Assembly: GCA_028023455.1 (NCBI GenBank)
Contig: JAQFVV010012985.1
Coordinates: 126,001 to 190,000 of the forward strand
Length of the DNA stretch: 64,000 nucleotides
Direction of reading: 5' to 3'
Origin: Epiperipatus broadwayi
Taxonomy: Eukaryota; Onychophora; Udeonychophora; Euonychophora; Peripatidae
A program made the translations under genes and the position numbers. Below are positions 54,739 to 64,000 of this stretch, one piece after another (within the stretch, counting starts at the first letter, position 1; the number at the start of each line of letters is the position of its first letter). The notes below the pieces were generated by a model. It worked only from the letters and a program-made list of their open reading frames with translations, had not been told where the DNA came from and ran no database searches.

Positions 54739-55377
54739 TTTCTTCCCTGCCTCATTCAGTTAATTTTTTGTAAACCTAATATACCATGAGTATATGCTTT
54801 CATGTTTACTATCACTCTATTCTTTACATCTAACATCTTTTTATATCAATTACATACTTATTTAATATTATCTCTAATTCTTCTCTAGAGCTACTCTCTA
54901 TCTCCTCATCATCTAGTAATATTATATCTCTTTCCCCCTACATTCTTTCTTTTAATGTATTTCCAAAATATTTTACTCCCATCTCTTCCACTTTTATTAA
55001 TATTCTCCAACAATTTATTATTCAATTTCATTCTTTATATATAATTATCTATTTTAGCCAACTCCTTTTTTCTAAGTACTTTTACCCATTAAACATTAAC
55101 ATCTTATTTACTTTCTTTGTTCTTAATAGCACACTTATATTCTTTGCATGATTTTTTTCTCTCCTTTACATTTTTACTAGCTCTCACATTTTTTACTTTT
55201 ATTCTTCTGAATATTCTTACCTAAATCCCTATTTTCCACTTTCTCTATTGCTCCACACCAGTCCTTATACTTATCCCCAACCAACTCTTCCATGATTTCT
55301 ACAACTTTTATTTTATACTCTTCTAATTTACTCTTATCATTCACTCTCCATTCAAATCTTTCACTATCATTTCTACT

Positions 55378-55990
55378 TTAATTTCTATTTTCTATCATAT
55401 TATTAACCATTTTTATTATAAAGAAATTATGTTTCCTATTACATACTCTCTCTCTCTCTTCATTATCAAACACTTTAATTTTCTGTACTTTATTCATTCC
55501 ATCTTTCTCTACTAATGTATAATCTATTATGTGGAATATATTATTTGTATACCATGTATATTGTCCCTCATAAATGTTTGATAAATTTCCAATGCTCAAA
55601 TTCACTTTCTGACAAAAATTATTCAAAAGCTCTCCATTCAATTTTTTTTAATATGTCCATTCATATCCCCTATAACCATTATTCTTTTCCCCTTTTTTTT
55701 GAAACTCTGTATATCCTTAACTAGGCATTCATATATGTTACAGTTCCACTCCATTATAGTTTGACTATCTCCAGTAGCTATATACACTATAGCTACCATC
55801 CATTATTGTCTTCCTAACCTTATCTCAAACTACAAATGTTATTGACATTTAACAATATTTAAATATTTTTTTTTACATTACTCCTATACCATTACCCCTT
55901 TTTTCTTTTTCTTTTTTTTAATACCCTGCCATACCAAGTCTTCCAGAATAAGTTTTTTCTTCTTCTCTCACATGTGTTTCCACTACTGTT
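55378..55990 (-). pseudogene. LINE ORF2 endonuclease domain (decayed)
   Basis: Recognisable AP-endonuclease-like motifs occur in order on the minus strand: VETHVREEE (about 55,985-55,962, the E/T-H region), MVIGDMNGH (55,679-55,651, the GDFN/GDMN metal and catalytic motif), then the intact frame 55,641-55,378 with YTWYTNN and HIIDYTLV (the TW...IDY region). The frame is shifted between these parts. In LINEs this domain nicks target DNA to prime reverse transcription. Confidence 0.78.
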
Positions 55991-56490
55991 AATACCTCAA
56001 GTTCTTTATTTTAATTGCTTTGTTTAATTCCAGCCACATTTCTGGTCTCCTACCACCTTACATATTCAAATACTCAATTTTAACAATTTTGTCTTTCCTA
56101 ATTACTCTTTTATAAATTCTTTTGACTCTTTCTTCTCCATTACATTTATAAATAACTTGCTTACCATTAATTTTACAGACCCATTCTCTCTCCACATCTA
56201 CATTTATATCTAAATCAGCTACCCTTTGTTTATTTCTTACATCCTGTCCATTCTTTTTCTTTCTAATAACACTGCAATTTAAACCCCCACCTCCTTTATA
56301 AGTTTTCTGAACTATATTCTTTATAAATCATACTCCCTAAAATTTTACTTCCTTGTTTTCCTAAATGCAATCCATCTTTACTATATAACTCTCTTTTTCC
56401 AATAAAAAAACTCACACATTCACAAACATAACACCATTTCTCTCACACATTTTTTTCAGTCTCATTTGTAGAACATTCTCTATCTAACAG

Positions 56491-57245
56491 TTACCTCTTT
56501 TCAAATCTTGATAATAATCCAACTATCCCTACTCTTTCTTTAATCTTACTCAAATTCCTAATCAATTCTATGTACTCATCCATTACTCTCTCTGATGGCT
56601 CTAACAAATTATTAGTCCCTATCATAATATAGACATCTCTAATTTCTTGATTCTTTACTTTATCAGTAACATCCCTAATTCTAGCTCCAGGCAAACATAC
56701 TCTTACATACCTGTTTCTATTTTGCCTTGCAATTATATCTTTGCATTTTCTAATTAGTGAATCTCCTATCAATACTATCTCATAATCTATTTTTTCTGCT
56801 TCATTCATAACTTTCTCTACAACTTTCTGGACTTCCTTGTCTATTTCTTCCTTCCTTTATCTGTTCACACTTCGTCTCTAATGATTTTACTTTTGCTTCT
56901 ATATCCTTTACTTCTTCCTCTATCTTACTTATTTTTTGGCTAACCATCTCCATTACACTACTTATTTTTTCATCCATATATATTTTTACTCCACTAAAAA
57001 CATACTCAATTCTATCTTCCTCAACCATGTTTTGCTCCATTTCTCCTGACTTTCTCTTTAAGCTATTTACACATAGAAACTACTTTTTTCACCTCTTTTA
57101 TCACATTTACATACTGTCTACATAACCATAAACTCGTTATATACTTCATAGTCTTATTTAAACATTTCAAATGATAAACCTCATCACATATGATACACTC
57201 TACCATAGCATGCCTAATTTCTTTCTGATGATTGTATATGCATTG
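56491..57245 (-). pseudogene. LINE ORF1: PHD-like finger, coiled coil, SGNH esterase
   Basis: At 57,245-57,120 the frame reads CIYNHQ...CIICDEVYHLKC...LWLC, a C-x2-C / H-x2-C / W-x-C pattern like a PHD finger. After a stop, 57,040-56,801 gives a charged, heptad-rich segment (KISKIEEEVKDIEAKVKSLE), a probable trimerising coiled coil. A frameshift near 56,840 leads to 56,808-56,491, an SGNH/GDSL hydrolase block with IVLIGDSLIRKCK (the GDS serine motif), VRVCLPGARI and MIGTNNLLEPSE (the GxND-like block, here GTNN). ORF1 esterases with zinc fingers are known in CR1-like LINEs. At least one stop and one frameshift break the frame. Confidence 0.8.
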
Positions 57246-57250
57246 TGGAA

Positions 57251-60200
57251 TACAAATGCAATTTATATTTCTTATTTTCCAAGTCTCCTACTTTATATTT
57301 GACTTTATATTTTCTCTCCTACTTTTCAAACTCCTTTGCATGGAAAAATAAAAATATTACTTTCTTTCAAAAACGATTGTTTGTTAACCGTGTGTTTTCT
57401 AATGTTAGACCTCCAAATTGTTATCTTCTTTTTCAAATAAATCACTGTTCTTAAATTAAAAAAATTATTAGTAGCAAACTTGTTAAAAAAACAAATAATC
57501 TTACATACAACTTAGCTATAAAATATCCTTACATTAATATAATAATTAAAAAAGCAAGTCATATATAATGTGTCATATATTAACGTTGCATTTGTGTATC
57601 CTTACATTAACACACATTCAAACAAAATATTTTTTTAAAAACTTCTTTATTTAAAATGGCCACTGCAACACTTTCTAAACATTAACAATTTCTGATCTTT
57701 CCAAATTCAAATAAATCTATCTCTCTTGTTCACAATTTACTCCTCACTTTCATACAACAAGCAAGCAATCTTTATATTGATGATATCAGATTATTAATCA
57801 CATAAGAAGGAAAAAAGATTAAAGTTAGCTTCTGGCACAGAACAATCATGTCAGCTTACCAAAGTCGATGGTTTTGTATTTTTTTATTTTATTTTTAGAG
57901 TACATCTCATAACTTTATCATATTGTAACCATTTACCAATACAGAAACTCATTTTCACACTATGGATGCATATCATGAACAAGTTTGATTTATAAGGTAA
58001 TTATAGCTTAAAAATAATACGGGTTACATTTTTTGAGAAATAATTAATTTCAACCTGGCAAGCTTATAATTATGGATGTTTAACAAGATAAAAAGTGCAT
58101 TATGTTTTTCACACTTTCAAATAAAGAAATTAAAATATGTTTTATATAAAATAAGATTCTAATTCTCAATTGTACTTAAGTTTAAAAACTAAACCAAAAC
58201 AGATGAAGTGATATCCTGAATTTGGCCTTGAATATTTTGTATCCATAAGCTGCTTATTATTAGAATATGTGACAATGCTTGCACCCTTCTGCCATTAAAT
58301 GACCATTTAAATATGCTAAACAATATTTCAATAAATAAAACGTTATTTAAAAATTGTTCATATTGAATAGACTTTTGAAGAAGTCATAGAAAAAATGTTT
58401 GTGTTCCCTATTTATGCAATCATTTTCACTTTGTGATTTTAATTGTGGAAAAGTAGAATTAATGCCAATATAGAATAACTTGGTTTTTGTTAGCTTATTA
58501 CAGTGACAAAGAGCATTTCTCCTAGCTCTATTCTAATGCTATCTAATTTAAGTTTGAATAATCAATAGTTGCCAGCTAAGTATTGAACAATTGCACTATG
58601 ACATATATCATAATAATGATTACTTAAGTGTATGATAGATGGCATTAGAGTAAAGAAAAGTATTTATATATTGTAACAAAAGTAAAAAAAAAAAAGCAAA
58701 TAATTGTTGATATTAACATTTCTAGCCCCTCCCCCAATTCTTATAATTAAATAAAAATGAAATTATTAATATATATAGCGATGATCTGATGTCAGATATA
58801 AATAATCATACAAACATATTGGATTGGTTTAAAGCATTAGAGCTTTTTGAATTTAAGGTTATTGGTGTGCTAGTAAAAAAGAGGTTAAACATGTCTGCCA
58901 TCTGCATGACCACAATAGGTTCAACTTTGAATCTCAAGATTGCATTGATAAAAGCAAAAGTCAGAAATCTACTTAGAGATAGGGATTGAGAAATTACATT
59001 GTTATCCAATAATCATTGATTATTCATCTTTACAAGAGAGGCTATTAGAGTTAAAAAAAGAAGTGCCCTTGTTTAATAAAAAGTAATATCGTATGCAAAA
59101 ACTTTTCAAATGCAAGCTAGTCTAAAAATAATTTTGTCTAGAACTGCTTGTTTAGTATATATATAAACAGAGAAATCAAGAGAAAGATTAATCCAAGTTC
59201 AGTATTTGTTTTTTATTTATTTATATAAACTAGTATTAGGTAAAAAATTATAAGAAAAAGAATTTACTCAAACGCATAAAAAGTGTAGCTAATGAGGTTT
59301 TAATGTAAATGTTATAAATATATAAATAACTTCCGTTTTGATCAATTGATGTATACTTTTTTTTTTTTGTTTTATTATATAGAGAAAAAAAATGGGGAAT
59401 GAACTTATTAATAACATTTACTCAGAATTGTGTTTACGCTGAAATAAAGCATATTTCTCTAAAGAATTTCGAACAAAATTTATTATTTTTCAAGAATTAA
59501 TGGATAATTTAAGTACATTTCCTTTTCCCAAAATATACGAATCAATAAGTGCTTGTTTCCATCTGTTTTAATCCCACATTACATTCACTGTGTCATAGAA
59601 TTTACATCGTCAAGTGAAGAAAGAAAGCATATAATCGAAGAGAGAATGTGAATCGCAAAGTGCCTCCATGTAAAGAATCCACATTTCCATAACAATGCTT
59701 ATTTCCATCAATTAATATATACTAAGAAAATGTGTCATTGAAAATTATATATGTGTGTGTGTTTATATAATATATATTTTTGAAACAACATCTTAAATCA
59801 GTAAAAACATTGAGATACTTATGTGAACTTGTGCGTGTATTCAAACTATTTATTTTGAAAATTAAGTTTAAAAATATTTAAACAATATATTCAGTAAAAA
59901 ATTCATTTACAATATAAAAATTTTGAACAATTAAAATAATTTAGATTGAAGTTTAATCAGTTTATTTTTAAAAAAGAATAATAGTATTCAAATAATTTGT
60001 TGCACTGTCATTTGATATTTGATTACCAGAAGTAAAAGAGTGAAAATTTTGTCCAGGAACCTTTAGCTTTTGAATCAAATCTATTCCTGTTCCAAATCTT
60101 CATAGGACAATAATAGTTTTAAAAAATTAATATTAACATATTTTTCTATGGATATAATAAGCTGAAATAGAGTATTTTATTCAACTTCCAAAATAGCTTA

Positions 60201-60299
60201 CAATTTTGACTATCCAACAGTCTTTTTCAGAATTATAAATACACAATACATATTGGGTCTGATATTAAAGGATAAATGCCTATGTGTTTAAAATAGGAT
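57251..60299. other. AT-rich DNA, nothing recognised
   Basis: The overlapping frames at 58,789-59,009 lie on opposite strands and have no domain. A TG run at 59,749-59,762 and several poly-A/T runs are the only structures. Confidence 0.5.
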
Positions 60300-60725
60300 A
60301 CTTTCAATAGCTGTGTTTACTAGTTTTTACTTATGGAATTGAAACTTGAAACACTTACAGAAGAACATTCAGAGACTTCAGACAACTCAATGAATTTGAG
60401 AGAGATGTATGCTAGGGATAACATGAAGGGATCAAAAGCAAAGTACAACAAACAAATATCATAATATATTTGAAAGAAGAGATTAAAATAGAGCTGGGAT
60501 GGACATGTTAGTAGAAGAGTTAAGAACATATAGGCAGTTGAAGTTATAAATTGGATCCCAAAAGATTATATAAGACCTAGAAAAAGACCATATGTGAGAT
60601 GGATTGATTAAATAAGAAATTTTCTAGAATGATCTGGAGAAGAGAGGCTAGAGATAAGAGAAAATGAATTAAACTTGAAAGGATTTTCCTGCAATATATC
60701 AATAATGGTTGAAAATTAAGATGAT
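60300..60725 (+). pseudogene. LINE ORF2 3'-end fragment (decayed)
   Basis: Translation across stops gives LTYGIET, then FRDFRQLNEFERD, EEIKIELGWTC, KLDPKRLYKT, a KRPYVRWID-like block and FLQYINNG. This is the order of the last 130 residues of many LINE RT proteins (for example LGWxGHV...W.P...RKRPxxRW.DEI...W...A...W...). It matches the shorter fragment at 2.94-3.19 kb. The reading frame is interrupted by at least eight stops. It differs from the LINE at 52.85-57.25 kb and must be another family. Confidence 0.68.
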
Positions 60726-61199
60726 GATAGCTGTAATATGTATAAAAGAAATTATCTATTCATATTAAAATAGTCATTCAAATAATGATTTATAAAACAT
60801 TAAATTTAATTCAAATTTGATTTTTATATTCATTTTAATATTGATATTATATAATAATTATAGATAGAAAGCCTTTTCAGCACATGGTTTTGTATCCTAT
60901 TTTAACATTAAGCAATTATTGTGGATAGAACACCATCTAGTGTTGTATAATGAAAGTAAAATAAAAATAACAAAATAGAACATGAATAGAACAGAATAAA
61001 ACTATTTTCCAGAAATTCAAAGTTAAAAGAAATGACTATATAATATAATATGCAGAATAAATAATAAACATAATACAACTTTACATATACTTCCTTATAA
61101 TATAATTTCTATTCATTTTAATTGACCAGTTATTAATTAAATTTACTGAAAATTTATAAATATTCACACAATATTTAAATTATGCTTAATGTAATTTGT
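60726..61199. other. AT-rich DNA, nothing recognised
   Basis: No supportable feature. Confidence 0.5.
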
Positions 61200-61860
61200 T
61201 TCATACATTTGTCTTCTTTTTGGATCTTTAATATGATTTAAAGGTTTAATATTTCCTTCTATCATCTATTTCATGTCCATATTCTATGTAGTGGATATAT
61301 ATTTTAATTATTAATTGTAGTGTTATGTTTTTGAACTCTTACATCTAACTATTTCCCTATATGACCATAGCAAATCATATTACAATAGTCACAATTAATT
61401 TTAAGTATGCTTCCATTTTTTTATTTTATATCAATTCTTATTTTATAATTATCTATTAATTTTTTTATATTTTTATTATTTGACCATCCAATAGTTATAT
61501 GTTTATCAATATAAGTTATATAGTGTAAATTTTTAAATGATATGAAAGTTTGATTCATGCTTTATTTGAACTATTATTACTTTTATCATATAATTGTTTT
61601 TCATAGAAATATTATTTAATATAGATGTTTTATAATCAAAAAGTATATTTTTAATATTTTAGGGTTATACCTATAATCTTTATATAATTCAATAAATTGT
61701 TTCTTTTGTAAATCCGCTACATACTTATCTATATTATATTTATCATTTCAATATTTAAAATTTTTAATGACTACCATCTTTTGTACCCATGTGTGTTCTA
61801 AATCTATTGACTTTTGTATTATTTAGTAACTAATAAACTGCTGAAAATAAAAGCCTTGGA
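61200..61860 (-). pseudogene. GIY-YIG-like fragment, probably a second Penelope remnant
   Basis: On the minus strand about 61,407-61,320 reads KINCDYCNMICYGHIGK, a stop, then LDVRVQKHN. A C-x2-C pair, YGHIG in place of YIG and LxxRVxxH follow the nuclease layout seen at 39.1-39.26 kb. Upstream (61,690-61,860) lies a lysine-rich frame with DKYVADLQKKQFIELYKDY. No RT motif could be confirmed. It is older and more degraded than the 39-kb copy. Confidence 0.5.
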
Positions 61861-62482
61861 TTTTTTTGATTTTAAACTCGGAGTTTAAAAGCCAATAAAT
61901 TCACTACACTGGCTAATCATGTAAACGAATAGCTCACTCCACTTCAACAACCATGTCAATATACTAGCTGATGATAATAGCTGTAATGACCAGAATATAT
62001 GGAGTGAATATTATGAATTTCTCCTCATTCTTTTATGAGCTTAAAAACATCAAAAAAACTGCTTTAAGTTTTAAATAAACACCTTTTAGTAATTATATTC
62101 TAATAATTTTAAAAAATGCAATATTTACTTTAATTTCTATTGCCTGTTTTGTGATGCTATCAGTGATATGATAAGTATTACTAATAGTTTTAATGAACAC
62201 TACATTATGCCCAGTTGCTTAGTCAATCCACTGTTATGCCACTTATTTTAGATTTAGATTTAACAGATTAATATCTAAATAAAGCTGCCCAACCACACCA
62301 TTATTTACTAAGTGGAACCTCTTTCCCAAATTCATTTGCCAAATGATTAATTAATGATTGTTTGTAAAAATATTATCATAAAGTTCTCCCAATCAGATAA
62401 AATTTATTCTCAATGAGAGGGATTTTTGCAAAGAGAAAAAATACATGAAAAAGGGAAAACATTAGAATTAGAATTTCTATGT
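61861..62482. other. AT-rich DNA, nothing recognised
   Basis: No supportable feature. Confidence 0.5.
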
Positions 62483-62875
62483 AGGTAATATTTACTAAGG
62501 CAATAGACCTCAAGAATGTATGCTTGAAAATGTGAAGGTAGGGACCTCTACAGGTCTTAACCACAAGCTTACGCTTTGGAAGAAAAGAGAGGAACCCCTT
62601 CTTCACTTTAACCTACTTTCTATATAAATAGGTGAAGCTGAAGTGGTTAGATCTGAGAACATGAAGCTATTCAATACTTCACTGATTAAGTCCACAATTC
62701 CTATTACCCATTAGTACTCGCGAAATCTTTCGATTTACAATGAGACAATGGAATGATCTTATAGTTAGAAATCTATTACGATAATTTAAAGTTGTAATTA
62801 TAAATTTTATTTAATGCACATTGATTACGTAAGTAATATTTACTAAGGCAATAAACCCCAAGAATGTGAGTGATG
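62483..62875 (+). repeat. Two copies of the hairpin-family arm, one with the loop motif
   Basis: GTAATATTTACTAAGGCAAT with GACCTCAAGAATGT (62,485-62,520) is followed by GGGACCTCTACAGGTCTTA and CCACAAGCTTAC (62,540-62,572). A second copy, GCACATTGATTACGTAAGTA with ACTAAGGCAATAAACCCCAA, lies at 62,817-62,865. Both match parts of the hairpin at 20.17-20.35 kb, where the arms are inverted instead of direct. Confidence 0.7.
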
Positions 62876-63597
62876 ATATAAATAACTTATGAGGATAATC
62901 TCATATGTTAATCTAAACAGCTGTTTGTGATATGGGGTAAATGAAAATAGAAGGAAATTAAGAGAAAAGACAAGGAGATAAATTTTTGTGGTACAAACAG
63001 GATCTGATTGTATAATTTAATAGATTATTCTATAAGGCATTTGGAGATTCTTTGTTAGATATTGCTAACTAATTATTAACAATTAACTCTCATATGTAAT
63101 GATGATTTTACTATCTACTTACTTATTGTAAAATCATCAGTCAGTTACATAAGTCTAACTACAGATTGTACATATAGTAAAACATATGTTAAAATCTTAC
63201 TACTTATCAAAACTTTCAATATAATGCCTTAGATTTTATTTTTCTTCATTAGATAGTTTTCTAGAAAAGAATTTGTCTTACAGTGAGTAATTTAAATGAT
63301 GTTTCTTCTTTCATTTATCCATATATCTATTTATTTATTTATTTATTCAGTGTATGGATTGTTTAGATTCCAAAAAGAAAGTATATTTATTTATTTAGTT
63401 ATCAATTTTGCTACTAGATCTGTAGATTTAAAGATCATTCATTATGTTATTTATAGCTTGTATTTCACCGCGCAGTGGCTGTCAAATTCCACTTATGATG
63501 CAAGCAGGTACAACAAACATGGAATATTCTAAATCTGTTCGTGAGACTCCACTAAGTCTGGAAGATCAAATCCAGAAAAAAAATATTGATTTGAAAT
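62876..63597. other. AT-rich DNA, nothing recognised
   Basis: There is a short TTTA/TATT-rich stretch at 63,325-63,350. The frame at 63,296-63,532 shows no domain. Confidence 0.5.
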
Positions 63598-63740
63598 GAA
63601 TCTTAGATGATTTTTTTTTTTTTTTTAAGTGTCACAGCATCGGCCGGGACGCGAACCCGCAACCCGGGCAACTGCCTGCATGTGCAAGGCAGTCGCGCTG
63701 ACCTCTCGACCACCAATGCAAGACCGAATCTTAGATGATT
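63598..63740 (-). mobile_element. tRNA-derived SINE with intact target duplication
   Basis: Read on the minus strand, the body (63,725-63,613) starts CATTGGTGGTCGAGAGGTCA (box A), contains GCGGGTTCGCGTCCCGGCC (box B), and ends GATGCTGTGACACTT and a long A run. GAATCTTAGATGATT occurs on both sides (63,598-63,612 and 63,726-63,740), a 14-15-bp target duplication. The GC content is far above the surroundings, consistent with a recent insertion. It shares both boxes and tail with the copy at 47.8 kb and the tail with 2.8 kb. Confidence 0.93.
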
Positions 63741-64000
63741 AAACTATATATTGAGATTCTTGGAAAGCGCGATTTAATTGATACTTTGTATATACAGTAC
63801 TCGCATTTCTGTGAGACAACTTGACATTAGATATCTGGTGGAGGAATAGTATCTTAATCTTGTTGAACTACAGACAGGAACATTGAAAACACACAGTATA
63901 TATAAAATGCATATCCATTCACATTACACTTCTACAAAAGTTTCCTATTAACTATAAATTAATTATATTGCCTTTTTTTACGTACTTTTTCATTTTTTGT
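63741..64000. other. AT-rich DNA at the window end
   Basis: Nothing recognised. Confidence 0.5.

Larger units (their letters stand above)
52850..57250 (-). mobile_element. Nearly full-length LINE retrotransposon, decayed
   Basis: Reading on the minus strand, domains appear in normal LINE order: PHD-like zinc finger, coiled coil and SGNH esterase (ORF1), then AP-endonuclease-like EN, reverse transcriptase and a C-terminal tail (ORF2). About 4.4 kb is covered. On the plus strand the region shows a marked C-rich, G-poor bias against its surroundings. Many frameshifts and stops show it is inactive. The 3' end fades near 52,850 without a clear poly-A tail or target duplication. An ORF1 esterase with an AP endonuclease suggests a CR1-like clade, but this is inference. 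Confidence 0.85.

Overview
This is a eukaryotic, almost certainly animal, genomic window that is very AT-rich and contains no host gene I can recognise. There is no rRNA, true tRNA gene, operon or bacterial-type coding density. The long open frames are either translations of microsatellites or pieces of decayed transposons. tRNA-derived SINEs, Penelope-like elements with a GIY-YIG domain, a LINE whose first ORF has PHD-like, coiled-coil and SGNH-esterase parts, and long GATA/TATC arrays inside MITE-like units point to an invertebrate. A mollusc or other lophotrochozoan is plausible, but I cannot fix the taxon from sequence alone. The window is best read as intergenic or intronic repeat-rich DNA.

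Layout: 1-4.4 kb is AT-rich DNA with a degenerate Penelope/tRNA-like fragment (about 1.7-2.0 kb), a 5'-truncated SINE tail (2.8 kb) and a LINE 3' fragment (2.9-3.2 kb). 4,390-13,438 is one complete LTR retrotransposon on the minus strand. Its two LTRs are about 3.1 kb each, it has TG...CA ends and a 4-bp CATG target duplication, and its internal region is only 2.85 kb. That region carries one broken coiled-coil reading frame and no protease, reverse transcriptase, RNase H or integrase. 14.6-16.7 kb has a GATA array and a MITE with long terminal inverted repeats. 18.2-20.3 kb has a 408-410-bp tandem triplication, a fold-back repeat and a 50-bp-arm hairpin. 25.8 kb has an 84-bp perfect palindrome. 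28.4-31.3 kb has local duplications and a compound GATA-GGTA-GGCA-GACA array. 32.6-34.1 kb is a probable solo LTR. 34.9-35.7 kb is a MITE carrying a GATA/GGTA array. 38.6-39.9 kb is a Penelope-like remnant. 44-45 kb and 50.4-51.2 kb are further TATC-carrying MITEs. 47.8 kb and 63.6 kb are tRNA-derived SINEs. 48.5-49.5 kb is a long fold-back element with a 155-bp ATT array at its edge. 52.85-57.25 kb is a nearly full-length but dead LINE on the minus strand. 60.3-61.9 kb has another LINE 3' end and a second GIY-YIG-like remnant.

Nothing here works together as a host pathway. The relationships are between parasites. The coding-poor LTR element would need enzymes in trans, and the SINEs would need a LINE partner. 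The TATC microsatellites appear to be seeded at one fixed internal site of a MITE family. The most unusual objects are the giant-LTR element with a coiled-coil-only coding region and the microsatellite-bearing MITE family.
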